A program made the position numbers and the translations under genes. The notes under the pieces were generated by a model that saw only the letters and a list, made by a program, of their open reading frames with translations, was not told the DNA's origin and ran no database searches. 64,000 nt of DNA, taken from Galactobacter sp052108535 (lineage in GTDB: Bacteria > Actinomycetota > Actinomycetes > Actinomycetales > Micrococcaceae). The stretch lies in NCBI GenBank assembly GCA_052108535.1, contig JBQDZM010000010.1, positions 1-64,000 on the forward strand. The letters are read 5' to 3'. This document shows, piece after piece, positions 16,789-25,694 of this stretch. Every line of letters begins with the position of its first letter. Position 1 is the first letter of the stretch.

Positions 16789-16812
16789 TCCACCGCGCGT
16801 GATCCGCTGCGC

Positions 16813-16846
16813 GTTGGGGGCCGCGGCCTGCGCCGTGGCCCCCAAC
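16813..16846 (+). terminator. Terminator after doxX
   Basis: A 15-bp GC-rich stem (arms 16813-16827 and 16832-16846, one G-T pair) encloses the loop CTGC. It separates doxX from the riboswitch leader of glyA. No U-tract follows. Confidence 0.7.
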
Positions 16847-16930
16847 AGGCGCCGAAGGTGCGGACGTAACCACCCGCCGTCGGGCATGAGAAGAGTCTTC
16901 CCCTGCGCGCTGTAACCGATATGCTGAACA

Positions 16931-17005
16931 CGTCGCGACTGGCGTCAGGGTGGAGCACCACCAGGGAGCGGCACCTGTGGCTTGACGGACCGAACGCCTG
17001 GGTCC
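16931..17005 (+). ncRNA. ZTP riboswitch (pfl motif)
   Basis: The conserved pfl core is present in order: GACTGGCGTCAGGGTGGAG, CACCACCAGGGAGCG, a variable linker, then CCGAACGCCTGGGTCC. The GGGAGCG loop and the CCGNNCGCCTGGG strand are the pseudoknot and ligand-binding elements of ZTP aptamers. A TATGCT at 16920-16925 would be the -10 box, starting the RNA just before the aptamer. Its target is glyA-folD, a typical ZTP regulon. Ligand binding (ZTP/ZMP, a sign of 10-formyl-THF shortage) should raise expression. The downstream hairpin around 17014-17035 may be the expression platform. Confidence 0.9.
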
Positions 17006-17070
17006 GGAAGGTATAGGGGCCAACATGCCCCGCCAGCACCGTGTAATTACGCACCCACAGGAGTTGACCC

Positions 17071-18348
17071 GTGTCCCAGCCCAACGTCACCAACCTCCCC
17101 CTCGCAGAGGTGGACCCGGACATCGCCCGTCTCATCGACGGCGAACTGTCCCGCCAGCGTGACACCCTGGAAATGATCGCCTCGGAGAACTTTGCGCCCC
17201 GCGCCGTCCTCGAGGCCCAGGGATCAGTTCTCACCAACAAGTACGCGGAAGGCTACCCCGGACGCCGCTACTACGGCGGCTGCGAATGGGTTGACCAGGT
17301 CGAGGACCTGGCCCGCGACCGCGTCAAGGCCCTCTACGGAGCAGGCTTCGCCAACGTCCAGCCTCACTCCGGCGCCTCCGCCAACGCCGCCGCGCTCGCC
17401 GCGATGATCAACCCCGGCGACACCATGCTCGGTCTCTCCCTGGCCCACGGCGGCCACCTGACCCACGGCATGAAACTCAACTTCTCCGGCAAGCTCTACA
17501 ACGTCGCCGCCTACGAGGTGGACTCCACCACTTTCCGCGTCGACATGGACAAGGTCCGCGAACAGGCACTCGAGACCCGCCCGCAGGTCATCGTGGCCGG
17601 CTGGTCCGCCTATCCGCGTCAGCTCGACTTCGCGGCATTCCGTTCCATCGCCGACGAGGTGGGCGCCTACCTGTGGACCGACATGGCCCACTTTGCCGGC
17701 CTTGCCGCCGCCGGGCTGCACCCGAACCCCGTGCCGTTCTCCGACGTCACCACCTCCACCGTCCACAAGACCCTGGCGGGCCCCCGCTCCGGCATGATCC
17801 TGTCCAACGACGTGGAGATGTCCAAGAAGATCAACTCCAACGTCTTCCCCGGACAGCAGGGCGGGCCGCTGGAACACGTGATCGCCGGTAAGGCCGTGGC
17901 CTTCAAGATCGCCGGATCCGAGGAGTTCAAGCAGCGTCAGGAGCGCACCCTTGAGGGCGCCAAGATCCTGGCCGAACGCCTGACCCAGCCTGACGTCGCC
18001 GCCGCAGGCGTGTCCGTGCTCACCGGCGGCACTGACGTGCACCTGGTGCTCGTGGACCTGCGCGAGTCCGAGATCAACGGCAAGGAGGGTGAGGACCTGC
18101 TCCACGAGGTCGGCATCACCGTTAACCGCAACGCCGTGCCGTTTGACCCCCGCCCCCCGATGACCACCTCAGGCCTGCGTATCGGTACCCCCGCACTGGC
18201 CACCCGTGGTTTCGGAGCGGCCGAGTTCACCGAGGTCTCCGACATCATCGCCGTGGCCCTGCGCGACGGAAAGTCCGCCGACACCGCCTCACTGCGCGCA
18301 CGCGTGGACAAGCTCGCAGCGGACTTCCCGCTGTACCCGGGGCTCTGA
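17071..18348 (+). CDS. glyA: Serine hydroxymethyltransferase
   Basis: This 425-aa PLP enzyme interconverts serine and glycine with THF and 5,10-methylene-THF. Visible family blocks are TLEMIASENFAPRAVLEAQGSVLTNKYAEGYPGRRYYGG, NVQPHSGASANAA, LWTDMAHFAGLAAAG and VTTSTVHKTLAGPRSGMI, where the Lys of TVHKTL binds PLP. The GTG start at 17071 has AGGAG upstream. It is the first gene of the ZTP-riboswitch operon and ends 4 nt before folD, so the enzymes that make and oxidise methylene-THF are co-expressed. Confidence 0.97.
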   Translation: MSQPNVTNLPLAEVDPDIARLIDGELSRQRDTLEMIASENFAPRAVLEAQGSVLTNKYAEGYPGRRYYGGCEWVDQVEDLARDRVKALYGAGFANVQPHSGASANAAALAAMINPGDTMLGLSLAHGGHLTHGMKLNFSGKLYNVAAYEVDSTTFRVDMDKVREQALETRPQVIVAGWSAYPRQLDFAAFRSIADEVGAYLWTDMAHFAGLAAAGLHPNPVPFSDVTTSTVHKTLAGPRSGMILSNDVEMSKKINSNVFPGQQGGPLEHVIAGKAVAFKIAGSEEFKQRQERTLEGAKILAERLTQPDVAAAGVSVLTGGTDVHLVLVDLRESEINGKEGEDLLHEVGITVNRNAVPFDPRPPMTTSGLRIGTPALATRGFGAAEFTEVSDIIAVALRDGKSADTASLRARVDKLAADFPLYPGL

Positions 18349-18352
18349 TCCG

Positions 18353-19240
18353 GTGACCGCAGAGAAGTTGGACGGACGCGCTGCGTCCGCCGCGATCAAA
18401 GCCGAGCTGACCGAACGAGTTTCCGCGTTGAAGGCCGCCGGTGTCACTCCCGGCATCGCCACCGTGTTGGTGGGCGCTGATCCCGCCTCACAGCTCTACG
18501 TCGGCATGAAGCACAAGCAGTCGAACGCGATCGGGATGAACTCGATCCAGCGTGAGCTGCCCGCCTCCGCCACCCAGGAGGAGGTGGAAGCGTTGATCGA
18601 TGAGCTCAACGCCGATCCCACCTGCCACGGCTACATCGTGCAGCTGCCCTTGCCCAAGCACTTGGACACGGATGCGATCCTCGAACGGATCGACCCTGAC
18701 AAGGATGCCGATGGTCTGCACCCCACCAACCTGGGGCGCCTGGTCCTGAACGTGAACACCCCGATCGAGTCGCCGCTGCCGTGCACTCCGCGTGGCGTGA
18801 TCGAGCTGCTGACCCGCAACGGGTACTCACTCAACGGTAAGCACGTGGTGGTGGTGGGTCGTGGTGTGACCATCGGCCGCTCCATTGGGTTGCTGCTGAC
18901 GCGGCGTGAGTACAACGCGACCGTCACGCAGGTGCACACCGGCACCGTGGACATGGGGCAGTACCTGCGTCAGGCCGACGTGATCGTGGCCTCCGCCGGT
19001 GTGAAGCACCTGATCAAGGCCGAGGACGTTAAGCCTGGTGCCGCTGTGCTGGATGTGGGCGTGACCCGTGGGGATCCGGATCCGGAGACCGGGAAGTCCA
19101 AGGTGTTCGGTGATGTGGATCCGGGTGTGGCCGAGGTGGCCGGCTGGCTCTCCCCGAACCCAGGCGGTGTGGGGCCCATGACCGTGGCCCTGCTGATGAC
19201 CAACGTGGTGGAAGCCGCGGAGCGCTCACTCCAGCAGTAA
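18353..19240 (+). CDS. folD: Bifunctional methylene-THF dehydrogenase / methenyl-THF cyclohydrolase
   Basis: This 295-aa enzyme carries methylene-THF to 10-formyl-THF. The signature YVGMKHKQSNAIGM holds the Tyr and Lys of the cyclohydrolase/dehydrogenase site; GYIVQLPLPKHLD, DKDADGLHPTNLGRL, CTPRGVIELL and VVVVGRGVTIGRSIGLLL (NADP Rossmann) follow. PNPGGVGPMTVALLMTN closes the domain. The GTG start at 18353 lies 4 nt after the glyA stop codon and shares its frame with a longer shadow frame further upstream. It is the second gene of the riboswitch operon. Confidence 0.96.
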   Translation: MTAEKLDGRAASAAIKAELTERVSALKAAGVTPGIATVLVGADPASQLYVGMKHKQSNAIGMNSIQRELPASATQEEVEALIDELNADPTCHGYIVQLPLPKHLDTDAILERIDPDKDADGLHPTNLGRLVLNVNTPIESPLPCTPRGVIELLTRNGYSLNGKHVVVVGRGVTIGRSIGLLLTRREYNATVTQVHTGTVDMGQYLRQADVIVASAGVKHLIKAEDVKPGAAVLDVGVTRGDPDPETGKSKVFGDVDPGVAEVAGWLSPNPGGVGPMTVALLMTNVVEAAERSLQQ

Positions 19241-19270
19241 CCCACACCGGTCTCACCCCTGAAACGGGAT

Positions 19271-19351
19271 GAACCCCCGAATTCTTGATGTGCACCGTCT
19301 TTTCGACGTGCACCGCCGCAGGACGACTGTGGATCAAGAATTCGGGGGTTC
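19271..19351. terminator. 19-bp inverted repeat with a nested palindrome between convergent genes
   Basis: Perfect 19-bp arms at 19271-19289 and 19333-19351 flank a 43-nt centre. The centre holds a second dyad, GTGCACcGTC-TTTTC-GACGTGCAC. It lies between the convergent folD and lipoprotein genes and would fold into a branched stem able to stop both transcripts. The long non-minimal loop is unusual for a simple terminator. Confidence 0.6.
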
Positions 19352-19364
19352 GTTGTCGCCAGGG

Positions 19365-20231
19365 TTAGGCGCTTAGCTGATCCCACGGGATCGTGAACGT
19401 GTAGTCCCAGCCGCCCTCATAGATACTGAGGTAGCGGAAGGTCACTCCCTCGTCGCTGACCATCCACTCGTACATGTCGACGTTCTGTAGCAGGCGGAAT
19501 GGGTCCTCAGCCGCTCCATCCTTCTTCAACTCCTCCTTGAGATAATCAGTCAGCAGCGCGTCTAACTGGCTCTTGGAGACCCCTACGAACTCGGTTAGCG
19601 GAACCACCTTGCCGTTCGTGACGTCGACGGTCACGGAAAAGGCCACCTTAGTCATGTGGGTTCCGCCGCCCTCCGCGCCATCCAGGTCGACGATCGCGCT
19701 GGCATACCGACCTTTGTACACCGTGGATCCAGAGCGGGAGGATTTCAGGTAGGACTGTGCGAGCAGATCCTGGGTGCCCGGGTCGTTCTCGTCGTTGTAC
19801 TGGAGCATCGCCGTCTGCTGGTCCAACAGGAACTTCCGCATTTTCTGGACCTTGCTGGAAACCTGGGCGTCAAAGGCCTTCTTGACCTGCTCGGTAGCGT
19901 TCTTCAAGGTCGGCACGCTGAGCGTCTCGGTGGCAAGATGTCCCGGCTCGTTCTTGCGGTCCACCTGCACCCAGTCAATCGTGACGGGTTCGGCAGGCTT
20001 AGTGGGACTCGGCGCAACGGACGTACTCGGAGTGGGGTCGGAGGCCGGGGCTGCGCTCCCGGTAGCGCTCTGGCTCGGGGCCGGAGCGTTCACGGTCTTG
20101 GTCACCGTGGGCTTGGGCTCGCTGCCGCCAGAACATGCGGCGAGTCCTAAGCTTACGGACAGCGCTGCGGCAACTGCGACGACGCTGCGGGTCCGACGAT
20201 TCTGGCGTGCGGTGAAGTGTGCGCTCATCAT
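19365..20231 (-). CDS. Lipoprotein with DUF3298/RsiV-like domain (paralogue 1)
   Basis: This protein of about 288 aa has signal peptide and lipobox LAAC at residues 30-33, then a Thr/Pro/Ser-rich linker. The domain includes WVQVDRKNEPGHLATETLSVPTLKN, ATEQVKKAFDAQVSSKVQKM, YASAIVDLDGAEGGGTHMTKVAFSVTVD and GKVVPLTEFVGVS, ending YTFTIPWDQLSA. This resembles DUF3298/RsiV-type exported domains (GG-H motif, then a start of F-Y-E-type end). Its function is unknown. MM at the start leaves two ATGs (20231, 20228). Its gene starts 11 bp after the stop of a clear paralogue, indicating tandem duplication and co-transcription. Confidence 0.75.
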   Translation of the reverse strand: MMSAHFTARQNRRTRSVVAVAAALSVSLGLAACSGGSEPKPTVTKTVNAPAPSQSATGSAAPASDPTPSTSVAPSPTKPAEPVTIDWVQVDRKNEPGHLATETLSVPTLKNATEQVKKAFDAQVSSKVQKMRKFLLDQQTAMLQYNDENDPGTQDLLAQSYLKSSRSGSTVYKGRYASAIVDLDGAEGGGTHMTKVAFSVTVDVTNGKVVPLTEFVGVSKSQLDALLTDYLKEELKKDGAAEDPFRLLQNVDMYEWMVSDEGVTFRYLSIYEGGWDYTFTIPWDQLSA

Positions 20232-20242
20232 TCCTGTACCCC

Positions 20243-21082
20243 TTATTTCTGTAGGTCGCTCCACGGGACGATGGCCCATTGGACATCGTCAGCCTCAGGC
20301 CCGCCCAACATGTCATGAGTTACCTCGAAGGTCACTCCCTTGCTGGACACGGCCCAAGCGACCCCGTCGGTATCGATGGAGGCGTTCTCCGCTCCAGAGA
20401 CGCCCTTGGCAGCAAGTGCTCGCTGGAGGGCCGGGTCCACGGAGGTTGCTGACGCGGTGACGAATTGGTCGCGGCTGGCCAATTCACCGGTCTCGATGTT
20501 CATGGTCACGGCCATGGGGATACCGTGTCCGTGCGCACCACCACCCGGATATGGGTACAGCACTGTCATGATGCTGACGAATTGGTCGTTGAACACTTCG
20601 CCTTGCACCTTGCTCATGTTCAATAGGCACCCGTATTCGCAGTGCTCAAAGCCCTCCAACGATGATGGATTGGCTATTGATCTAGCCTGGGACACGTGGC
20701 GGGAGACCTCCGCATTGAACTTCTTGGAGATCTCTTCCGAGGCGTTTTCGAGGGAGGGGACCTCTAGGTTCTCGAAGTAGTTGCCAGGTCCTTCTTCGCC
20801 TCGTTTGATGGTGGTCCATTGCAGCGTTACGGGCTTCTGCGGTGCTGCCGAGCTGGGTGCTGTTGAACTCGGCGCAACCGCGCTGGAGGTGGTGGCCGCG
20901 TCAGTCGTTGCTGGTTCAGACGCTGCCAGGCTCGACGCAGGAGTGGAAGAAGCCGGAGCCGTCTCGGTTACGGTGACCGCGGCTTGCGGGGACGGGGAGG
21001 AACACCCAACGAGTGCCAAGCCGATTGCGGCGGCGATCCCCAGATGGAGTCGTCGCAAGGGGAGCGAGTGATTCACGGTCAT
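20243..21082 (-). CDS. Lipoprotein with DUF3298/RsiV-like domain (paralogue 2)
   Basis: This 279-aa lipoprotein has lipobox LVGC at residues 24-27 and a long Ala/Ser/Thr linker. The domain aligns with its downstream neighbour: LQWTTIKRGEEGPGNYFENLEVPSLEN, ASEEISKKFNAEVSRHV, VSIMTVLYPYPGGGAHGHGIPMAVTMNIETGELA, and the end WAIVPWSDLQK. It adds a cysteine pair (HCEYGC). Function is unknown; such domains occur in cell-envelope sensors. The ATG at 21082 has AAGG directly adjacent; a GTG at 21076 has better spacing. It is the first gene of the pair. Confidence 0.75.
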   Translation of the reverse strand: MTVNHSLPLRRLHLGIAAAIGLALVGCSSPSPQAAVTVTETAPASSTPASSLAASEPATTDAATTSSAVAPSSTAPSSAAPQKPVTLQWTTIKRGEEGPGNYFENLEVPSLENASEEISKKFNAEVSRHVSQARSIANPSSLEGFEHCEYGCLLNMSKVQGEVFNDQFVSIMTVLYPYPGGGAHGHGIPMAVTMNIETGELASRDQFVTASATSVDPALQRALAAKGVSGAENASIDTDGVAWAVSSKGVTFEVTHDMLGGPEADDVQWAIVPWSDLQK

Positions 21083-21164
21083 CCTTGGTGCTTTTGAGTG
21101 AACGAAATCATCATGTCAAAGGCCTCTGACGAATTGCTCACGATGACGCGCCGCAGACACAGAA

Positions 21165-21194
21165 GACCCCGCCCGGGTCACACCGGGCGGGGTC
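21165..21194 (-). terminator. Terminator after the DUF4190 gene
   Basis: A perfect 12-bp GC-rich stem (21165-21176 and 21183-21194) with a 6-nt loop follows the stop codon of the minus-strand membrane-protein gene by about 20 nt. Confidence 0.8.
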
Positions 21195-21213
21195 GTTCCA
21201 CAAACAGCTGCAC

Positions 21214-21540
21214 TCAGTTCAGCACAACTGCCGTGCTGGCAAAGATGAAGACGCCAAGCAGCGCCAGGATGATAAAGATGATGATCCACCCGGCCAGGCA
21301 GATGAGGTTTATGATCAATCCGGCGATGGCCATGCCACGTCCGGCCGGTTCCCTGGACATACCGATGGCGCCCAGGACGACGCCGATGATCGGCAGGATG
21401 AAGGTGAATCCGAAGGCCAGGGACACGATGCCGATGACCAAGGAAGCCACGGACTTTCCCTTGGGCTCAGGGTAGGCGGGCGCGTAGTAGCCCTGCTGCT
21501 GGTATGGACCCTGATACGGATCCTGGGGCGGGTAGCTCAT
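21214..21540 (-). CDS. DUF4190-type small membrane protein
   Basis: This 108-aa protein starts with a Pro/Tyr/Gln-rich cytoplasmic tail (SYPPQDPYQGPYQQQGYY). Then come two or three transmembrane segments: KGKSVASLVIGIVSLAFGFTFILPIIGVVLGAIGMSRE and GRGMAIAGLIINLICLAGW with a final helix. This is the usual DUF4190 layout found in many actinobacteria. Its function is not known. It is a single gene with its own terminator; a TACGCT on the minus strand lies 8 nt before the ATG. Confidence 0.85.
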   Translation of the reverse strand: MSYPPQDPYQGPYQQQGYYAPAYPEPKGKSVASLVIGIVSLAFGFTFILPIIGVVLGAIGMSREPAGRGMAIAGLIINLICLAGWIIIFIILALLGVFIFASTAVVLN

Positions 21541-21583
21541 GGTCTCCGAGCGTAGTCCGACGGAAATAGCGTCGCGATATGGA

Positions 21584-21634
21584 AACGTCTCGAGGCCCGG
21601 CCCCGGTCAAGTGGGGGTCGGGCCTCGAAACGTT
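21584..21634 (-). terminator. Terminator after katG
   Basis: A 14-bp stem (21591-21604 with 21614-21627) is extended by outer ACGT pairs to about 20 bp with a bulge. It lies about 50 nt after the katG stop codon on the minus strand. Confidence 0.75.
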
Positions 21635-21682
21635 AGGCCGGCAGGGGGATCACGCCCTGCTGGCGAGGGGACTCAGTGTGGC

Positions 21683-23857
21683 TCAGGCCAGATCGAAGCG
21701 ATCGTTGTCCATGACCTTCACCCAGGCGTTCACGAAGTTCTGGATGAAACGCGCATCCGCGTCGTCCTCGGCCCAGACCTCGGCCTGAGCGCGCAGCTCC
21801 GAGTTGGAGGAGAAGATCAGGTCGATGCGGGAGCCGATCAGCTTGGTGCCATCGGCCTTGACGCCGGCGAAGGCGTGGCCGTCCTTGTCCAGACGCTTCC
21901 ACTCGGTGCCCAGATCCAGCAGGTTCACGAAGAAGTCACGGGTCAGCTGGCCCGGACGGTCGGTGAACACACCGGTGGTGGAGCCGTCCCAGTTGTTGCC
22001 GAGCACGCGCAGGCCGCCCACCAGCACGGTGGCCTCGGGGGCGGTCAGGCCCAGGAGGTTGGCGCGGTCGACGAACACGTGCTCCTCCGGCAGGACGGAC
22101 TGCACCTTGAAGTAGTTGCGGAAACCGTCCTGCTTGGGCTCCAGGTAGGAGAAGGACTCGGTGTCCGTCTGCTCCTGGGTGGCGTCGCCACGACCGGAGT
22201 GGAAGGGGACCTCCACCGGGGTGCCAGCGGCCTCGGCAGCCAGCTCCACACCCACGTTGCCGGCCAGCACGATGGTGTCGGCCAGGGAGGCACCCGTGCC
22301 GGACTCCTCCGCGATCTTCTTCAGGGCATCCACGGTGTCGTTCACGCCGGACTTCACGTTGACCTCCCAGGAGCGCTGCGGCTCCAGGGCGATGCGGGCA
22401 CCATTGGCGCCGCCGCGCTTGTCGGAGGAGCGGAAGGTGGAGGCGGAGGACCACGCGGCGGAGACCAGCTGAGCCACGGAGAGGCCGGAGGCCTTGATGG
22501 CGTCCTTCAGCGTGGCGACCTCGGCGTCGGAGAGCGTCTTGCCCGCCGGGACCGGGTCCTGCCAGATGAGGTCCTCTGCCGGAACCTCCTTGCCAAGGTA
22601 GCGAGCCTTGGGGCCCATGTCGCGGTGGGTCAGCTTGAACCAGGCGCGGGCGAAGGCATCGGAGAAGGCGGCCTGATCGTCCTTGAACTTGCGGGAGATC
22701 TTGTCCATCTCCGGGTCAACACGCAGGGACATGTCGGAGACCAGCATGCGCGGTTCACGCGTGCCGGAACCGTCGGCCTCGGGGACCAGTCCGGCGCCGC
22801 CATTGTCCTTGGGCTTGTAGTGCATGCCGCCGGCCAGGGAGTGGTCGATCTCCCACTCGTAGCCGTAGAGGATGTGGAAGAACTCGTTGTCCCAGCGCAG
22901 CGGGTGGTAGGTCCAGGTGACCTCGAGGCCGGAGCCCATGGCGTCGATGCCCTTGCCGGACTTGTAGTCCGACTTCCAACCAAGGCCCTGCTGCTCCAGC
23001 GGGGCCGCCTCCGGCACCGGACCGGGAGCGTCTGCGGGAGCGTTGCCGTGGGTCTTGCCGAAGGTGTGACCGCCGGCGATCAGGGCCACGGTCTCCTCGA
23101 CGCTCATGCCCATGCGGCCGAAGGTGGTCTTGATGTCGCCTGCGAGGCGCAGCGGGTCACCGTCACCCTCGACGCCCTCGGGGTTGACGTAGATCAGGCC
23201 CATCTGCACGGCAGCGAGGGGATCCTCGAGGCTGTCGGCGCTGCGATCGGCGGCATAGCGGGTGGGATTGTCCAGCCACTCGGTCTCGGGGCCCCAGTAC
23301 ACGTCGTCGTCGGCCTCGAAGACGTCCGGACGGCCACCGGCGAAGCCGAAGGTCTTCAGGCCGCCCTCTTCCAGGGCCACGTTGCCTGCGAGGATCATCA
23401 GGTCGCCCCAGGACAGGGACTGACCGTACTTCTTCTTGACGGGCCACAGGAGTCGACGACCCTGGTCGGTGAGGACGTTGTCCGGCCAGGAGTTGATCGG
23501 GGCGAAACGCTGCTGGCCGGTGCCGCCACCGCCGCGGCCGTCCTGGACGCGGTAGGTGCCGGCGGAGTGCCAGGCCACACGGACGAACAGGCCGGCGTAG
23601 GAACCGAAGTCGGCCGGCCACCAGTCCTGGGAGGTGAGCATGACGTCGCGGATGTCGGCCTTGACGGCGTCCAGGTCCAGGGCCTCGAACTTGGCCTTGT
23701 AGTCCAGGTCGGACTGGGGGTTGGAGAGCTCGGAGTGCTTGGCGAGGACCTTCAGGTTCAGACGGTTGGGCCACCAGAATTGGTTGGCGTCACCCTGGGT
23801 GGGCCGAGGCAGCTGGCCCTCGCCGTGCATGACGGGGCACTTGTCGATGTCAGTCAA
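21683..23857 (-). CDS. katG: Catalase-peroxidase
   Basis: This haem enzyme of about 724 aa removes hydrogen peroxide. The distal site is Arg93-Trp96-His97 (FVRVAWHSAGTYR). GLIYVNPEG supplies the Tyr and FGRMGMSVEET the Met of the Met-Tyr-Trp adduct. The proximal His is in LIAGGHTFGKTHG, and the proximal Trp region is EVTWTYHPLRWDNEF. The length matches KatG. The start is TTG at 23857, preceded by AAAGGA with a 5-nt gap. It lies 31 nt downstream of the fur gene and should be co-transcribed with it, the classic furA-katG arrangement. Confidence 0.96.
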   Translation of the reverse strand: MTDIDKCPVMHGEGQLPRPTQGDANQFWWPNRLNLKVLAKHSELSNPQSDLDYKAKFEALDLDAVKADIRDVMLTSQDWWPADFGSYAGLFVRVAWHSAGTYRVQDGRGGGGTGQQRFAPINSWPDNVLTDQGRRLLWPVKKKYGQSLSWGDLMILAGNVALEEGGLKTFGFAGGRPDVFEADDDVYWGPETEWLDNPTRYAADRSADSLEDPLAAVQMGLIYVNPEGVEGDGDPLRLAGDIKTTFGRMGMSVEETVALIAGGHTFGKTHGNAPADAPGPVPEAAPLEQQGLGWKSDYKSGKGIDAMGSGLEVTWTYHPLRWDNEFFHILYGYEWEIDHSLAGGMHYKPKDNGGAGLVPEADGSGTREPRMLVSDMSLRVDPEMDKISRKFKDDQAAFSDAFARAWFKLTHRDMGPKARYLGKEVPAEDLIWQDPVPAGKTLSDAEVATLKDAIKASGLSVAQLVSAAWSSASTFRSSDKRGGANGARIALEPQRSWEVNVKSGVNDTVDALKKIAEESGTGASLADTIVLAGNVGVELAAEAAGTPVEVPFHSGRGDATQEQTDTESFSYLEPKQDGFRNYFKVQSVLPEEHVFVDRANLLGLTAPEATVLVGGLRVLGNNWDGSTTGVFTDRPGQLTRDFFVNLLDLGTEWKRLDKDGHAFAGVKADGTKLIGSRIDLIFSSNSELRAQAEVWAEDDADARFIQNFVNAWVKVMDNDRFDLA

Positions 23858-23888
23858 TGTGATCCTTTCGGGACTTACCTGATGTGTC

Positions 23889-24386
23889 TCAGTCGGACTG
23901 GGTGGTTGGGTTCTCGATCTTTGCCGCGCAATCGGCACACACTCCCCGGTAGAGGACCTCTGCCACCTGGATCTGCATGCCGTGGGTTTCCGCAGGCTGC
24001 AGGCAGGGGGCGTGGCCCACCGCGCACTCCACGTCCTCGATGCGGCCGCACCGCACGCACTGGGCGTGGTGGTGGTTGTCGCCGAGTTCGGGTTCGTAGA
24101 GTGCCGGGGATTGTGGGACCTCGATCCGGCGCAGGAGGCCCGCTTCGGTGAGGTCGTTGACGATCGCGTGGATGGTGGCCAGCGCCACGGAGGGGTACTC
24201 GGCCCGGGTGTCCCGGTGGAGTTGTTCCGCTGTGGCGTGGTGGTGGTCGCTGGCTGCCCGCATGACTGCGAGCCGCTGGCCCGTGACGCGTCGACCGGTG
24301 CGGCGCAGGGCCGCGGACCACGCGAGGGGATCGGCGGCCGAGTGTGCCACCGAGTCCTCGTGATGGTGTCCGGTCGTGTGCTGCAT
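23889..24386 (-). CDS. Fur family transcriptional regulator (FurA/PerR-like)
   Basis: This protein of about 165 aa has an N-terminal winged helix (RRTGRRVTGQRLAVMRAASDHHHATAEQLHRDTRAEYPSVALATIHAIVNDLTEAGLLRR). The C-terminal dimer domain has HHHAQCVRCGRIEDVECAVGH and YRGVCADC, the two CxxC pairs of the structural zinc site, and metal-binding histidines. It should repress fur-katG and respond to peroxide or iron. GTG at 24392 and ATG at 24386 are both possible; no ribosome binding site is seen. It is followed directly by katG, and an iron box lies upstream. Confidence 0.92.
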   Translation of the reverse strand: MQHTTGHHHEDSVAHSAADPLAWSAALRRTGRRVTGQRLAVMRAASDHHHATAEQLHRDTRAEYPSVALATIHAIVNDLTEAGLLRRIEVPQSPALYEPELGDNHHHAQCVRCGRIEDVECAVGHAPCLQPAETHGMQIQVAEVLYRGVCADCAAKIENPTTQSD

Positions 24387-24423
24387 GCCCACAGGTTTAC
24401 TACTTCTGAATGGTTCGGGATAG

Positions 24424-24442
24424 CCAGGTGAGGCTTACCTTC
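24424..24442. promoter_or_regulatory. DtxR/IdeR-type iron box upstream of fur-katG
   Basis: The 19-bp site has the core AGGTGAGGCTTACCT, which matches the DtxR/IdeR consensus (TWAGGTWAGSCTWACCTWA) at about 14 of 19 positions with intact AGGT, AGGCT and ACCT blocks. It lies about 40 bp before the fur start on the minus strand. This suggests control of a peroxide operon by an iron-dependent regulator in addition to Fur itself. Confidence 0.55.
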
Positions 24443-24580
24443 CAATCAGGAATGGCATTGTTCACTGCCCGACGTCCTGTGCGTCACGCCCCAGCGCGAC
24501 GCACCTGCGGTGCGTGGCAGCGCGGCCTTTGCCCTGAGGATGTGGCGCACCGCGCACGTAACGTCGGCTGAAATTCCATT

Positions 24581-24633
24581 GCAGGCGCAGACGGAGCATC
24601 TGCGCCTGCATTAGATAGTGCGCCTGCATTAGA
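24581..24633. repeat. 11-bp hairpin plus 15-bp direct repeat between fur and the ABC exporter
   Basis: GCAGGCGCAGA (24581-24591) pairs with TCTGCGCCTGC (24599-24609). The 15-mer TGCGCCTGCATTAGA occurs at 24601-24615 and again at 24619-24633. The 360-bp intergenic region (24393-24749) otherwise shows no gene; a short open frame on the minus strand there is built from these repeats. Confidence 0.6.
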
Positions 24634-24736
24634 CATGGCGCGGACGCTAGGCATCGCGCGCCGACGTCGGGACGCTGTCGGGAGAATGAATCCTGACGCG
24701 CCAACTCATTGGCTTGTTTCAATCACTCTAAGTCGA

Positions 24737-24742
24737 TAAATT
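24737..24742 (+). promoter_or_regulatory. -10 box (TAAATT) of a leaderless transcript
   Basis: The hexamer is exactly 7 nt before the GTG at 24750, with no Shine-Dalgarno sequence. It decides in favour of GTG 24750 over the in-frame TTG at 24741, which overlaps the box. Confidence 0.5.
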
Positions 24743-24749
24743 GGACCGC

Positions 24750-25686
<937 letters not shown>

Positions 25687-25694
<8 letters not shown>

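Noticed and set aside
24462..24722. 86-codon open frame on the minus strand between fur and the ABC exporter
   Set aside because: Composition is repeat-driven, it overlaps the exporter promoter region, and it has no ribosome binding site or family resemblance.
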